Of a DNA stretch of 64,000 bases, positions 25,096-41,367 are shown in pieces; positions within the stretch are counted from its first letter, which is position 1; the number at the start of each line of letters is the position of its first letter. Position numbers and translations under genes: made by a program. The notes under the pieces are model-generated. The model worked only from the letters and a program-made list of their open reading frames with translations. It was not told where the DNA came from and did not search any database. The stretch comes from Ptiloglossa arizonensis (Eukaryota; Arthropoda; Insecta; Hymenoptera; Colletidae): the NCBI RefSeq assembly GCF_051014685.1, contig NW_027479257.1, positions 108,688 to 172,687 on the forward strand, read 5' to 3'.

Positions 25096-26674
25096 CTACG
25101 TTATACGTTATACGTTATACGTTATACGTTATAAGTTATACGTTATACGTTATACGTTATACGTTATACGTTATACGTTATACGTTATACGTTATACGTT
25201 ATACGTTATACGTTATACGTTATACGTTATACGTTATACGTTATAAGTTATACGTTATACGTTATACGTTATACGTTACACGTTTTACGTTATACGTTAT
25301 ACGTTATACGTTATACGTTATACGTTATACGTTCTACGTTATACGTTGTTCGTTATACGTTGTACGTTATACGTTGTACGTTATACGTTATACGTTATAC
25401 GTTATACGTTATACGTTATACGTTATACGTTATACGTTATACGTTATACGTTATACGTTATACGTTATACGTTATACGTTATACGTTAAACGTTATACGT
25501 TATACGTTATACGTTATACGTTATACGTTATACGTTATACGTTATACGTTATACGTTATAAGTTATACGTTATACGTTATACGTTATACGTTATACGTTA
25601 TACGTTATACGTTATACGTTATACGTTATACGTTATACGTTATACGTTATAAGTTATACGTTATACGTTATACGTTATACGTTACACGTTTTACGTTATA
25701 CGTTATACGTTATACGTTATACGTTATACGTTATACGTTCTACGTTATACGTTGTTCGTTATACGTTGTACGTTATACGTTGTACGTTATACGTTATACG
25801 TTATACGTTATACGTTATACGTTATACGTTATACGTTATACGTTATACGTTATACGTTATACGTTATACGTTATACGTTTTACGTTATACGTTATACGTT
25901 ATACGTTATACATTATACGTTATACCTTATACGTTATACGTTATACGTTATTCGTTATACGTTATACGTTATACGTTATACGTTATACGTTATACGTTAT
26001 ACGTTATACGTTATACGTTATACGTTATACGTTATACGTTATACGTTATACGTTATACGTTATACGTTATACGTTATACGTTATACGTTATACGTTATAC
26101 GTTATACGTTATACGTTATACGTTATACGTTATACGTTATACGTTACACGTTTTACGTTATACGTTATACGTTATACGTTATACGTTATACGTTATACGT
26201 TCTACGTTATACGTTGTTCGTTATACGTTGTACGTTATACGTTGTACGTTATACGTTATACGTTATACGTTATACGTTATACGTTATACGTTATACGTTA
26301 TACGTTATACGTTGTACGTTATACGTTATACGTTATACGTTATACGTTATACGTTATACGTTATACGTTATACGTTATACGTTATACGTTATACGTTATA
26401 CGTTATACGTTATACGTTATACGTTATACGTTATACGTTATACGTTATACGTTATACGTTGTACGTTATACGTTGTACGTTATACGTTATACGTTATACG
26501 TTATACGTTATACGTTATACGTTATACGTCATACGTTATACGTTATACGTTATACGTTATACGTTATACGTTAGACGTTATAGTTTATACGTTATACGTT
26601 ATACGTTATACGTTATACGTTATACGTTATACGTTATAAGTTATACGTTATACGTTATACGTTATACGTTATAC

Positions 26675-27535
26675 ATTATGCGTTATACGCTATACGTAAT
26701 GCGTTATTGGTCGTACCTTATACGTGATACGTCATACGTTATACGTTATACGTGATACGTTATACGTTATACGTTATACGTTATACGTTATACGTTTGTC
26801 GTTATACGTTATACGTTATACGTTATAAGTTATACGTTATACGTTATACGTTATACGTTATACATTATGCGTTATACGCTATACGTTATACGTTATACGT
26901 TATACGTTATACGTTATACGTTATACGTTATGCGTTATACGTTATACGTTATACGTTATACGTTATACGTTATACGTTATACGTTATACGTTATACGTTA
27001 TACGTTTGTCGTTATACGTTATACGTTATACGTTATACGTTATACGTTATACGTTATACGTTATACGTTATACGTTATACGTTATACGTTATACGTTATA
27101 CGTTATACGTTATACGTTATACGTTATACGTTATACGTTATACGTAATACGTTATTCGTTATACGTTATACGTAATACGTTATACGTTATACGTTATACG
27201 TTATACGTTATACGTTATACGTTATACGTTATACGTTATACGTCATACGTTATACGTTATACGTCATACGTTATACGTTATACGTTATACGTTATACGTT
27301 ATTCGTTATACGTTATACGTAATACGTTATACGTTATACGTTATACGTTATACGTTATACGTTATACGTTATACGTTATACGTTATACGTTATACGTTAT
27401 ACGTTATACGTTATTCGTTATACGTTATACGTAATACGTTATACGTTATACGTTATACGTTATACGTTATACGTTATACGTTATACGTTATACGTCATAC
27501 GTTATACGTTATACGTCATACGTTATACGTTATAC
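26675..27535. repeat. Zone II block Q, copy 1
   Basis: Begins with the modified C1, then [A4T+T5G+A6T] near 26.8 kb, a short [G1A+A6G] ... [T2C] motif at about 26863, a second [A4T+T5G+A6T] at about 27.0 kb, and alternating [T3A], [A6T] and [T3C] units. It recurs at 31666 (offset 4,991) and 34123 (offset 7,448). Confidence 0.85.
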
Positions 27536-27801
27536 GTTGTACGTTATACGTTATTCGTTATACGTTATACGTAATACGTTTGACGTTATACGTTATACGT
27601 TATACGTTATACGTTATACGTTATACGTTATACATTGTACGTTATACGTTAAACGTAAGACGTTATACGTTATGCGTTATACGTTATACGTTATACGTTA
27701 TACGTTATACGTTATACGTTATACGTTATACGTTATACGTTATACGGTATACGTTATACGTTATGCGTTATACGTTATACGTTATACGTTATACGTTATA
27801 C

Positions 27802-27905
27802 GTTTGACGTTATACGTTATACGGTATACGTTATGCGTTATACGCTATACATTATGCGTTATAGGATATACGTTATGCGTTATAGGATATACATTATACG
27901 TGATA
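27802..27905. repeat. Cassette G, first copy
   Basis: [A4T+T5G], two consensus units, [T2G], [A6G], consensus, [T2C], [G1A+A6G], [C7G], [T2A], [A6G], [C7G], [T2A], [G1A], [T3G]. Further copies, some shortened, begin at 30728, 35789, 38771, 39156, 39905, 40332 and 41851. A variant form, with [T2A] in place of [T2C], begins at 55159, 56860 and 63377. Confidence 0.85.
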
Positions 27906-28099
27906 CGTTGTACGTTATACGTTATACGTTATACGTTATACGTTATACGTTATACGTTATACGTTATACGTTATACGTTATACGTTATAGGTTATACGTT
28001 ATACGTTATACGTTATACGTTATACGTTATACGTTATACGTTATACGTTTTACGTTGTACGTTATACGTTATACGTTATTCGTTATACGTTATACGTTA

Positions 28100-28995
28100 T
28101 ACGTTATACGTTATACATTATACGTTATACCATATACGTTATACGTTATACGTTATTCGTTATACGTTATACGTTATACGTTATACGTTATACGTTATAC
28201 GTTATACGTTATACGTTATACGTTATACGTTATACGTTATACGTTATACGTTATACGTTATACGTTGTACGTTATACGTTATACGTTATACGTTATACGT
28301 TATACGTTATACGTTATACGTTACACGTTTTACGTTATACGTTATACGTTATACGTTATACGTTATACGTTATACGTTCTACGTTATACGGTTTTCGTTA
28401 TACGTTGTACGTTATACGTTGTACGTTATACGTTATACGTTATACGTTATACGTTATACGTTATACGTTATTCGTTATACGTTATACGTTATACGTTATA
28501 CGTTATACGTTATACGCTATACGTTATACGTTATACGTTATACGTTATACGTTATACGTTATACGTTATACGTTATACGTTATACGTTATACGTTAGACG
28601 TTATAGTTTATACGTTATACGTTATACGTTATACGTTATACGTTATACGTTATACGTTATACGTTATACGTTATACGTTATAAGTTATACGTTATACGTT
28701 ATACGTTATACGTTATACATTATGCGTTATACGCTATACGTAATGCGTTATAGGTCATACCTTATACGTGATACGTCATACGTTATACGTTATACGTGAT
28801 ACGTTATACGTTATACGTTATACGTTATACGTTATACGTTATACGTTATACGTTATACGTTATACGTTATACGTTATACGTTATACGTTATACGTTATAC
28901 GTTATACGTTATACGTTATACGTTATACGTTATACTTTATACGTTATACGTTATACGTTATACGTTATACGTTACACGTTTTACGTTACACGTTA
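28100..28995. repeat. Zone II block P, partial copy 3
   Basis: The [G1C] compound unit at 28131 and C1 at 28719 match 24183 and 24771 at offset 3,948, including an uncommon [T2G+A4T+A6T] unit near 28389 (24441 in copy 2). It shares that private unit with copy 2 and not copy 1, so it derives from the 23.7-25.1-kb copy or the reverse. Confidence 0.85.
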
Positions 28996-29503
28996 TACGT
29001 TATACGTTATACGTTATACGTTATACGTTATACGTTCTACGTTATACGTTGTTCGTTATACGTTGTACGTTATACGTTGTACGTTATACGTTATACGTTA
29101 TACGTTATACGTTATACGTTATACGTTATACGTTATACGTTATACGTTATACGTTATACGTTATACGTTATACGTTATACGTTATACGTTATACGTTATA
29201 CGTTATACGTTATACGTTATACGTTATACGTTATACGTTATACGTTATACGTTATACGTTATACGTTATACGTTATACGTTAGACGTTATAGTTTATACG
29301 TAATACGTAATACGTTATACGTTATACGTTATACGTTACACGTTATACGTTATACGTTACACGTTATAAGTTATACGTTATACGTTATACGTTATACGTT
29401 ATACGTTATACGTTAGACGTTATAGTTTATACGTAATACGTAATACGTTATACGTTATACGTTATACGTTACACGTTATACGTCATACGTTATACGTTAT
29501 ACG

Positions 29504-30430
29504 TTGTACGTTATACGTTATTCGTTATACGTTATACGTAATACGTTATACGTTATACGTTATACGTTATACGTTCTACGTTATACGTTATACGTCATAC
29601 GTTATACGTTATACGTTATACGTTATACGTTATACGTTATACGTTATACGTTATACGTTATACGCTATACGTTATTCGTTATACGTTATACGTTATACGT
29701 TATACGTTATACGTTATACGTTATACGTTATACGTTATACGTCATACGTTATACGTTATAGGTTATACGTTATACGTTATACGTTATACGTTATACGTTA
29801 TACGTTATACGCTATACGTTATTCGTTATACGTTATACGTTATACGTTATACGTTATACGTTATACGTTACTCGTTATACGTAATATGTAATACGTTTTA
29901 CGTTATAAGTTTTACGTTATACGTTATACGTTATACGTTATACGTTATACGTTATACGTTATACGTTATACGTTATACGTTATACGGTATACGTTATGCG
30001 TTATACATTATACGATATACGTTATACGTTATACGTTATACGTTAAACGTTATACGTTATACGTTATACGTTATACGTTATACGTTATACGTTATACGTT
30101 ATACGTTATACGTTGTACGTTATACGTTGTACGTTATACGTTATACGTTATACGTTATACGTTATACGTTATACGTTATACGTTATACGTTATACGTTAT
30201 ACGTTATACGTTATACGTTATACGTTATACGTTATACGTTATACGTTATACGTTTTACGTTATACATTATACGTTATACGTTATACATTATACGTTATAC
30301 CTTATACGTTATACGTTATACGTTATTCGTTATACGTTATACGTTATACGTTATACGTTATACGTTATACGTTATACGTTATACGTTATACGTTATACGT
30401 TATACGTTATACGTCATACGTTATACGTTA
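29504..30430. repeat. Zone II block R, copy 1
   Basis: Contains a B pair ([T3C] at 29594 and 29741, 147 bp apart), cassette A at 29867, H at 29986, an [A4G] pair at 30112/30126 and paired [G1A] units near 30266-30287. It recurs at 32507 (offset 3,003) and in 36.5-37.4 kb (offset 3,976-3,983 from copy 2). It is a zone-I type block re-used inside zone II. Confidence 0.87.
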
Positions 30431-31665
30431 TACGTTAGACGTTATAGGTTATAAGTAATACGTAATACGTTATACGTTATACGTTATACGTTACACGTTA
30501 TACGTTATACGTTATACGTTATACGTTATACGTTATACGTTATACGTTATACGTTATACATTGTACGTTATACGTTAAACGTTAGACGTTATACGTTATG
30601 CGTTATACGTTATACGTTATACGTTATACGTTATACGTTATACGTTATACGTTATACGTTATACGTTATACGGTATACGTTATACGTTATGCGTTATACG
30701 TTATACGTTATACGTTATACGTTATACGTTTGACGTTATACGTTATACGGTATACGTTATGCGTTATACGCTATACATTATGCGTTATAGGATATACGTT
30801 ATGCGTTATAGGATATACATTATACGTTATACGTTATACGTTATACGTTATACGTTATACGTTATACGTTATACGTTATACGTTTTACGTTATACGTTAT
30901 ACGTTATACGTTATACATTATACGTTATACCTTATACGTTATACGTTATACGTTATTCGTTATACGTTATACGTTATACGTTATACGTTATACGTTATAC
31001 GTTATACGTTATACGTTATACGTTATACGTTATACGTTATACGTTATACGTTATACGTTATACGTTACACGTTTTACGTTATACGTTATACGTTATACGT
31101 TATACGTTATACGTTATACGTTCTACGTTATACGTTGTTCGTTATACGTTGTACGTTATACGTTGTACGTTATACGTTATACGTTATACGTTATACGTTA
31201 TACGTTATACGTTATACGTTATACGTTATACGTTATACGTTATACGTTATACGTTGTACGTTATACGTTATACGTTATACGTTATACGTTATACGTTATA
31301 CGTTATACGTTATACGTTATACGTTATACGTTATACGTTATACGTTATACGTTATACGTTATACGTTATACGTTATACGTTATACGTTCTACGTTATACG
31401 TTGTACGTTATACGTTGTACGTTATACGTTATACGTTATACGTTATACGTTGTACGTTATACGTTATACGTTATACGTTATACGTTATACGTTATACGTT
31501 ATACGTCATACGTTATACGTTATACGTTATACGTTATACGTTATACGTTAGACGTTATAGTTTATACGTTATACGTTATACGTTATACGTTATACGTTAT
31601 ACGTTATACGTTATACGTTATAAGTTATACGTTATACGTTATACGTTATACGTTATACGTTATAC

Positions 31666-32506
31666 ATTATGCGTTATACGCTATACGTAATGCGTTATTG
31701 GTCGTACCTTATACGTGATACGTCATACGTTATACGTTATACGTGATACGTTATACGTTATACGTTATACGTTATACGTTATACGTTTGTCGTTATACGT
31801 TATACGTTATACGTTATAAGTTATACGTTATACGTTATACGTTATACGTTATACATTATGCGTTATACGCTATACGTTATACGTTATACGTTATACGTTA
31901 TACGTTATACGTTATACGTTATGCGTTATACGTTATACGTTATACGTTATACGTTATACGTTATACGTTATACGTTATACGTTATACGTTATACGTTATA
32001 CGTTATACGTTTGTCGTTATACGTTATACGTTATACGTTATACGTTATAAGTTATACGTTATACGTTATACGTTATACGTTATACGTTATACGTTATACG
32101 TTATACGTTATACGTTATACGTAATACGTTATTCGTTATACGTTATACGTAATACGTTATACGTTATACGTTATACGTTATACGTTATACGTTATACGTT
32201 ATACGTTATACGTCATACGTTATACGTTATACGTCATACGTTATACGTTATACGTTATACGTTATACGTTATTCGTTATACGTTATACGTAATACGTTAT
32301 ACGTTATACGTTATACGTTATACGTTATACGTTATACGTTATACGTTATACGTTATACGTTATACGTTATACGTTATACGTTATTCGTTATACGTTATAC
32401 GTAATACGTTATACGTTATACGTTATACGTTATACGTTATACGTTATACGTTATACGTTATACGTCATACGTTATACGTTATACGTCATACGTTATACGT
32501 TATACG
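31666..32506. repeat. Zone II block Q, copy 2
   Basis: Modified C1 at 31666 and the [A4T+T5G+A6T] units match 26675-27535 at offset 4,991 for the first 300 bp, then a [C7A] unit near 32.04 kb is inserted. The block leads straight into block R at 32507. Confidence 0.83.
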
Positions 32507-33433
32507 TTGTACGTTATACGTTATTCGTTATACGTTATACGTAATACGTTATACGTTATACGTTATACGTTATACGTTCTACGTTATACGTTATACGTCA
32601 TACGTTATACGTTATACGTTATACGTTATACGTTATACGTTATACGTTATACGTTATACGTTATACGCTATACGTTATTCGTTATACGTTATACGTTATA
32701 CGTTATACGTTATACGTTATACGTTATACGTTATACGTTATACGTCATACGTTATACGTTATAGGTTATACGTTATACGTTATACGTTATACGTTATACG
32801 TTATACGTTATACGCTATACGTTATTCGTTATACGTTATACGTTATACGTTATACGTTATACGTTATACGTTACTCGTTATACGTAATATGTAATACGTT
32901 TTACGTTATAAGTTTTACGTTATACGTTATACGTTATACGTTATACGTTATACGTTATACGTTATACGTTATACGTTATACGTTATACGGTATACGTTAT
33001 GCGTTATACATTATACGATATACGTTATACGTTATACGTTATACGTTAAACGTTATACGTTATACGTTATACGTTATACGTTATACGTTATACGTTATAC
33101 GTTATACGTTATACGTTGTACGTTATACGTTGTACGTTATACGTTATACGTTATACGTTATACGTTATACGTTATACGTTATACGTTATACGTTATACGT
33201 TATACGTTATACGTTATACGTTATACGTTATACGTTATACGTTATACGTTATACGTTTTACGTTATACATTATACGTTATACGTTATACATTATACGTTA
33301 TACCTTATACGTTATACGTTATACGTTATTCGTTATACGTTATACGTTATACGTTATACGTTATACGTTATACGTTATACGTTATACGTTATACGTTATA
33401 CGTTATACGTTATACGTTATACGTTATACGTTA
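32507..33433. repeat. Zone II block R, copy 2
   Basis: [T3C] pair, cassette A at 32870, H at 32989 and [A4G] pair at 33115/33129, all at offset 3,003 from copy 1 with no length change. Confidence 0.87.
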
Positions 33434-34122
33434 TACGTTATACGTTATACGTTACACGTTTTACGTTATACGTTATACGTTTTACGTTATACGTTATACG
33501 TTATGCGTTCTACGTTATACGTTGTTCGTTATACGTTGTACGTTATACGTTGTACGTTATACGTTATAGGTTATACGTTATACGTTATACGTTATACGTT
33601 ATACGTTATACGTTATACGTTATACGTTATACGTTATACGTTATACGTTATACGTTATACGTTATACGTTATACGTTATACGTTATACGTTATACGTTAT
33701 ACGTTATACGTTATACGTTATACGTTATACGTTATACGTTATACGTTATACGTTATACGTTATACGTTATACGTTATACGTTATACGTTATACGTTATAC
33801 GTTATACGTTATACGTTATACGTCATACGTTATACGTTATACGTCATACGTTATACGTTATACGTTATACGTTATACGTTATTCGTTATACGTTATACGT
33901 AATACGTTATACGTTATACGTTATACGTTATACGTTATACGTTATACGTTATACGTTATACGTTATACGTTATACGTCATACGTTATACGTTATACGTTA
34001 TACGTTATACGTTATACATTAGACGTTATAGTTTATACGTTATACGTTATACGTTATACGTTATACGTTATACGTTATACGTTATAAGTTATACGTTATA
34101 CGTTATACGTTATACGTTATAC

Positions 34123-34850
34123 ATTATGCGTTATACGCTATACGTAATGCGTTATTGGTCATACCTTATACGTGATACGTCATACGTTATACGTTATACG
34201 TGATACGTTATACGTTATACGTTATACGTTATACGTTATACGTTTGTCGTTATACGTTATACGTTATACGTTATAAGTTATACGTTATACGTTATACGTT
34301 ATACGTTATACATTATGCGTTATACGCTATACGTTATACGTTATACGTTATACGTTATACGTTATACGTTATACGTTATGCGTTATACGTTATACGTTAT
34401 ACGTTATACGTTATACGTTATACGTTATACGTTATACGTTATACGTTATACGTTTGTCGTTATACGTTATACGTTATACGTTATACGTTATACGTTATAC
34501 GTTATACGTTATACGTTATACGTTATACGTTATACGTTATACGTTATACGTTATACGTTATACGTTATACGTAATACGTTATTCGTTATACGTTATACGT
34601 AATACGTTATACGTTATACGTTATACGTTATACGTTATACGTTATACGTTATACGTTATACGTCATACGTTATACGTTATACGTCATACGTTATACGTTA
34701 TACGTTATACGTTATACGTTATTCGTTATACGTTATACGTAATACGTTATACGTTATACGTTATACGTTATACGTTATACGTTATACGTTATTCGTTATA
34801 CGTTATACGTTATACGTTATACGTTATACGTTATTCGTTATACGTTCTAC
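34123..34850. repeat. Zone II block Q, copy 3
   Basis: Modified C1 at 34123 (with [T3C] and not [T3C+A4G] as its sixth unit), the [G1A+A6G] motif at about 34311 and [A4T+T5G+A6T] at about 34.45 kb; offset 7,448 from copy 1. After 34.8 kb it runs into [A4C], [T5G] and [C7G] units. Confidence 0.83.
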
Positions 34851-36479
34851 GTTATACGTTATACGTCATACGTTATACGTTATACGTTATACGTAATACG
34901 TTATACGTTAGACGTTATAGGTTATAAGTAATACGTACTACGTTATACGTTATACGTTATACGTTACACGTTATACGTTATACGTTATACGTTATACGTT
35001 ATACGTTATAAGTTATACGTTATACGTTATACGTTATACGTTATACGTTATACGTCATACGTTATACGTTATACGTTAGACGTTATAGGTTATAAGTAAT
35101 ACGTAATACGTTATACGTTATACGTTATACGTTACACGTTATACGTTATACGTTATACGTTATACGTTATACGTTATACGTTATACGTTATACGTTATAC
35201 GTTATACGTTATACGTTATACGTTATACGTTATACGTTATACGTTATACGTTTGTCGTTATACGTTATACGTTATACGTCATACGTTATACGTTATACGT
35301 TAGACGTTATAGGTTATACGTTATACGTTCTACGTTATACGTTGTTCGTTATACGTTGTACGTTATACGTTGTACGTTATACGTTATACGTTATACGTTA
35401 TACGTTATACGTTATACGTTATACGTTATAAGTTATACGTTATACGTTATACGTTATACGTTATACGTTATACGTCATACGTTATACGTTATACGTTAGA
35501 CGTTATAGGTTATAAGTAATACGTAATACGTTATACGTTATACGTTATACGTTACACGTTATACGTTATACGTTATACGTTATACGTTATACGTTATACG
35601 TTATACGTTATACGTTATACATTGTACGTTATACGTTAAACGTTAGACGTTATACGTTATGCGTTATACGTTATACGTTATACGTTATACGTTATACGTT
35701 ATACGTTATACGTTATATGTTATACGTTATACGGTATACGTTATACGTTATGCGTTATACGTTATACGTTATACGTTATACGTTATACGTTTGACGTTAT
35801 ACGTTATACGGTATACGTTATGCGTTATACGCTATACATTATGCGTTATAGGATATACGTTATGCGTTATAGGATATACATTATACGTGATACGTTGTAC
35901 GTTATACGTTATACGTTATACGTTATACGTTATACGTTATACGTTATACGTTATACGTTATACGTTATACGTTATACGTTATAGGTTATACGTTATACGT
36001 TATACGTTATACGTTATACGTTATACGTTATACGTTATACGTTTTACGTTGTACGTTATACGTTATACGTTATTCGTTATACGTTATACGTTATACGTTA
36101 TACGTTATACGTTATACGTTATACGTTATACGTTATACGTTATACGTTACTCGTTATACGTAATATGTAATGCGTTTTACGTTATAAGTTATACGTTATA
36201 CGTTATACGTTATACGTTATACGTTACTCGTTACACGTAATATGTAATACGTTTTACGTTTTACGTTATTCGTTATACGTTATACGTTATACGTTATACG
36301 TTATACGTTATACGTTATACGTTATACGTTATACGTTATACGTTATACGTTATACGTTATTCGTTATACGTTATACGTAATACGTTATACGTTATACGTT
36401 ATACGTTATACGTTATACGTTATACGTTATACGTTATACGTCATACGTTATACGTTATACGTCATACGTTATACGTTAT

Positions 36480-37420
36480 ACGTTATACGTTATACGTTAT
36501 TCGTTATACGTTATACGTAATACGTTATACGTTATACGTTATACGTTATACGTTCTACGTTATACGTTATACGTCATACGTTATACGTTATACGTTATAC
36601 GTTATACGTTATACGTTATACGTTATACGTTATACGTTATACGCTATACGTTATTCGTTATACGTTATACGTTATACGTTATACGTTATACGTTATACGT
36701 TATACGTTATACGTTATACGTCATACGTTATACGTTATAGGTTATACGTTATACGTTATACGTTATACGTTATACGTTATACGTTATACGCTATACGTTA
36801 TTCGTTATACGTTATACGTTATACGTTATACGTTATACGTTATACGTTACTCGTTATACGTAATATGTAATACGTTTTACGTTATAAGTTTTACGTTATA
36901 CGTTATACGTTATACGTTATACGTTATACGTTATACGTTATACGTTATACGTTATACGTTATACGTTATACGGTATACGTTATGCGTTATACATTATACG
37001 ATATACGTTATACGTTATACGTTATACGTTAAACGTTATACGTTATACGTTATACGTTATACGTTATACGTTATACGTTATACGTTATACGTTATACGTT
37101 GTACGTTATACGTTGTACGTTATACGTTATACGTTATACGTTATACGTTATACGTTATACGTTATACGTTATACGTTATACGTTATACGTTATACGTTAT
37201 ACGTTATACGTTATACGTTATACGTTATACGTTATACGTTTTACGTTATACATTATACGTTATACGTTATACATTATACGTTATACCTTATACGTTATAC
37301 GTTATACGTTATTCGTTATACGTTATACGTTATACGTTATACGTTATACGTTATACGTTATACGTTATACGTTATACGTTATACGTTATACGTTATACGT
37401 TATACGTTATACGTTATACG
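36480..37420. repeat. Zone II block R, copy 3
   Basis: Cassette A at 36846 (offset 3,976 from copy 2), H at 36972 and the [A4G] pair at 37098/37112 (offset 3,983). One heptamer was gained between A and H. It continues past 37.4 kb into E and a long consensus run. Confidence 0.85.
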
Positions 37421-39505
37421 TTATACGTTATACGTTACACGTTTTACGTTATACGTTATACGTTATACGTTATACGTTATACGTTATACGTTCTACGTTA
37501 TACGTTGTTCGTTATACGTTGTACGTTATACGTTGTACGTTATACGTTATACGTTATACGTTATACGTTATACGTTATACGTTATACGTTATACGTTATA
37601 CGTTATACGTTATACGTTATACGTTATACGTTATACGTTATACGTTATACGTTATACGTTATACGTTATACGTTATACGTTATACGTTATACGTTATACG
37701 TTATACGTTATACGTTATACGTTATACGTTATACGTTATACGTTATACGTTATACGTTAGACGTTATAGTTTATACGTAATACGTAATACGTTATACGTT
37801 ATACGTTATACGTTACACGTTATACGTTATACGTTACACGTTATAAGTTATACGTTATACGTTATACGTTATACGTTATACGTTATACGTTATACGTTAT
37901 ACGTTAAACGTTATACGTTATACGTTATACGTTATACGTTATACGTTATACGTTATACGTTATACGTTATACGTTATACGTTATACGTTATACGTTATAC
38001 GTTATACGTTATACGTTATACGTTATACGTTATACGTTATACGTTATACGTTATACGTTATACGTTATACGTTATAAGTTATACGTTATACGTTATACGT
38101 TATACGTTATACGTTATACATTATGCGTTATACGCTATACGTAATGCGTTATAGGTCATACCTTATACGTGACACGTCATACGTTATACGTTATACGTGA
38201 TACGTTATACGTTATACGTTATACGTTATACGTTATACGTTGTTCGTTATACGTTGTACGTTATACGTTGTACGTTATACGTTATACGTTATACGTTATA
38301 CGTTATACGTTATACGTTATAAGTTATACGTTATACGTTATACGTTATACGTTATACGTTATACGTCATACGTTATACGTTATACGTTATACGTTATACG
38401 TTATACGTTATACGTTATACGTTATACGTTATACGTTATACGTTATACGTTATACGTTATACGTTATACGTTATACGTTATACGTTATACGTTATACGTT
38501 TTACGTTATACATTATACGTTATACGTTATACATTATACGTTATACCTTATACGTTATACGTTATACGTTATTCGTTATACGTTATACGTTATACGTTAT
38601 ACGTTATACGTTATACGTTATACGTTATACGTTATACGTTATACGTTATACGTTATACGTTATACGTTATACGTTATACGTTATACGTTATACGTTACAC
38701 GTTTTACGTTATACGTTATACGTTATACGTTATACGTTATACGTTATACGTTCTACGTTATACGTTATACGTTTGACGTTATACGTTATACGGTATACGT
38801 TATGCGTTATACGCTATACATTATGCGTTATAGGATATACGTCATACGTTATACGTTATACGTTAGACGTTATAGGTTATAAGTAATACGTAATACGTTA
38901 TACGTTATACGTTATACGTTACACGTTATACGTTATACGTTATACGTTATACGTTATACGTTATACGTTATACGTTATACGTTATACATTGTACGTTATA
39001 CGTTAAACGTTAGACGTTATACGTTATGCGTTATACGTTATACGTTATACGTTATACGTTATACGTTATACGTTATACGTTATACGTTATACGTTATACG
39101 GTATACGTTATACGTTATGCGTTATACGTTATACGTTATACGTTATACGTTATACGTTTGACGTTATACGTTATACGGTATACGTTATGCGTTATACGCT
39201 ATACATTATGCGTTATAGGATATACGTTATGCGTTATAGGATATACATTATACGTGATACGTTGTACGTTATACGTTATACGTTATACGTTATACGTTAT
39301 ACGTTATACGTTATACGTTATACGTTATACGTTATACGTTATAGGTTATACGTTATACGTTATACGTTATACGTTATACGTTATACGTTATACGTTATAC
39401 GTTTTACGTTGTACGTTATACGTTATACGTTATTCGTTATACGTTATACGTTATACGTTATACGTTGTACGTTATACGTTATACGTTATACGTTATACGT
39501 TATAC

Positions 39506-39631
39506 GTTACTCGTTATACGTAATATGTAATGCGTTTTACGTTATAAGTTATACGTTATACGTTATACGTTATACGTTATACGTTACTCGTTACACGTAA
39601 TATGTAATACGTTTTACGTTTTACGTTATTC
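39506..39631. repeat. A2-A' pair in zone II
   Basis: A2 at 39506 and A' at 39583 keep the 77-bp spacing. The same pair is at 36146/36223, 40731/40808 and 41368/41445, so it was copied four times within 5.3 kb. Confidence 0.87.
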
Positions 39632-40520
39632 GTTATACGTTATACGTTATACGTTATACGTTATACGTTATACGTTATACGTTATACGTTATACGTTATA
39701 CGTTATACGTTATACGTTATACGTTATACGTTATACGTTATACGTTATACGTTTTACGTTGTACGTTATACGTTATACGTTATTCGTTATACGTTATACG
39801 TTATACGTTATACGTTATACGTTATACGTTATACGTTATGCGTTATACGTTATACGTTATACGTTATGCGTTATACGTTATACGTTATACGTTATACGTT
39901 ATACGTTTGACGTTATACGTTATACGGTATACGTTATGCGTTATACGCTATACATTATGCGTTATAGGATATACGTTATGCGTTATAGGATATACATTAT
40001 ACGTGATACGTTGTACGTTATACGTTATACGTTATACGTTATACGTTATACGTTATACGTTATACGTTATACGTTATACGTTATACGTTATACGTTATAC
40101 GTTATACGTTATACGTTTTACGTTGTACGTTATACGTTATACGTTATTCGTTATACGTTATACGTTATACGTTATACGTTATACGTTATACGTTATACGT
40201 TATGCGTTATACGTTATACGTTATACGTTATACGTTATACGTTATACGTTATACGTTATACGTTATACGTTATACGGTATACGTTATACGTTATGCGTTA
40301 TACGTTATACGTTATACGTTATACGTTATACGTTTGACGTTATACGTTATACGGTATACGTTATGCGTTATACGCTATACATTATGCGTTATAGGATATA
40401 CGTTATGCGTTATAGGATATACATTATACGTGATACGTTGTACGTTATACGTTATACGTTATACGTTATACGTTATACGTTATACGTTATACGTTATACG
40501 TTATACGTTATACGTTATAG

Positions 40521-40730
40521 GTTATACGTTATACGTTATACGTTATACGTTATACGTTATACGTTATACGTTATACGTTATACGTTATACGTTATACGTT
40601 ATACGTTATACGTTATACGTTATACGTTATACGTTATACGTTATACGTTATACGTTATACGTTATACGTTATACGTTATACGTTATACGTTATACGTTAT
40701 ACGTTATACGTTATACGTTATACGTTATAC
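40521..40730. repeat. Uninterrupted consensus tract, 30 units
   Basis: Pure consensus between a [C7G] unit ending at 40520 and cassette A2 at 40731. Compare the 44-unit tract in the same context at 41060. Confidence 0.85.
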
Positions 40731-41059
40731 GTTACTCGTTATACGTAATATGTAATGCGTTTTACGTTATAAGTTATACGTTATACGTTATACGTTATAC
40801 GTTATACGTTACTCGTTACACGTAATATGTAATACGTTTTACGTTTTACGTTATTCGTTATACGTTATACGTTATACGTTATACGTTATACGTTATACGT
40901 TATACGTTATACGTTATACGTTATGCGTTATACGCTATACGTTATGTGTTATAGGATGTACGTTATACGTTATACGTTATACGTTATACGATATACGATA
41001 TACTTTATACGTTATACGTTATACGTTATACGTTATACGTTATACGTTATACGTTATAG

Positions 41060-41367
41060 GTTATACGTTATACGTTATACGTTATACGTTATACGTTATA
41101 CGTTATACGTTATACGTTATACGTTATACGTTATACGTTATACGTTATACGTTATACGTTATACGTTATACGTTATACGTTATACGTTATACGTTATACG
41201 TTATACGTTATACGTTATACGTTATACGTTATACGTTATACGTTATACGTTATACGTTATACGTTATACGTTATACGTTATACGTTATACGTTATACGTT
41301 ATACGTTATACGTTATACGTTATACGTTATACGTTATACGTTATACGTTATACGTTATACGTTATAC
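41060..41367. repeat. Uninterrupted consensus tract, 44 units
   Basis: Pure consensus between a [C7G] unit ending at 41059 and cassette A2 at 41368; the same flanks as 40521-40730 but 14 units longer. Confidence 0.85.
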
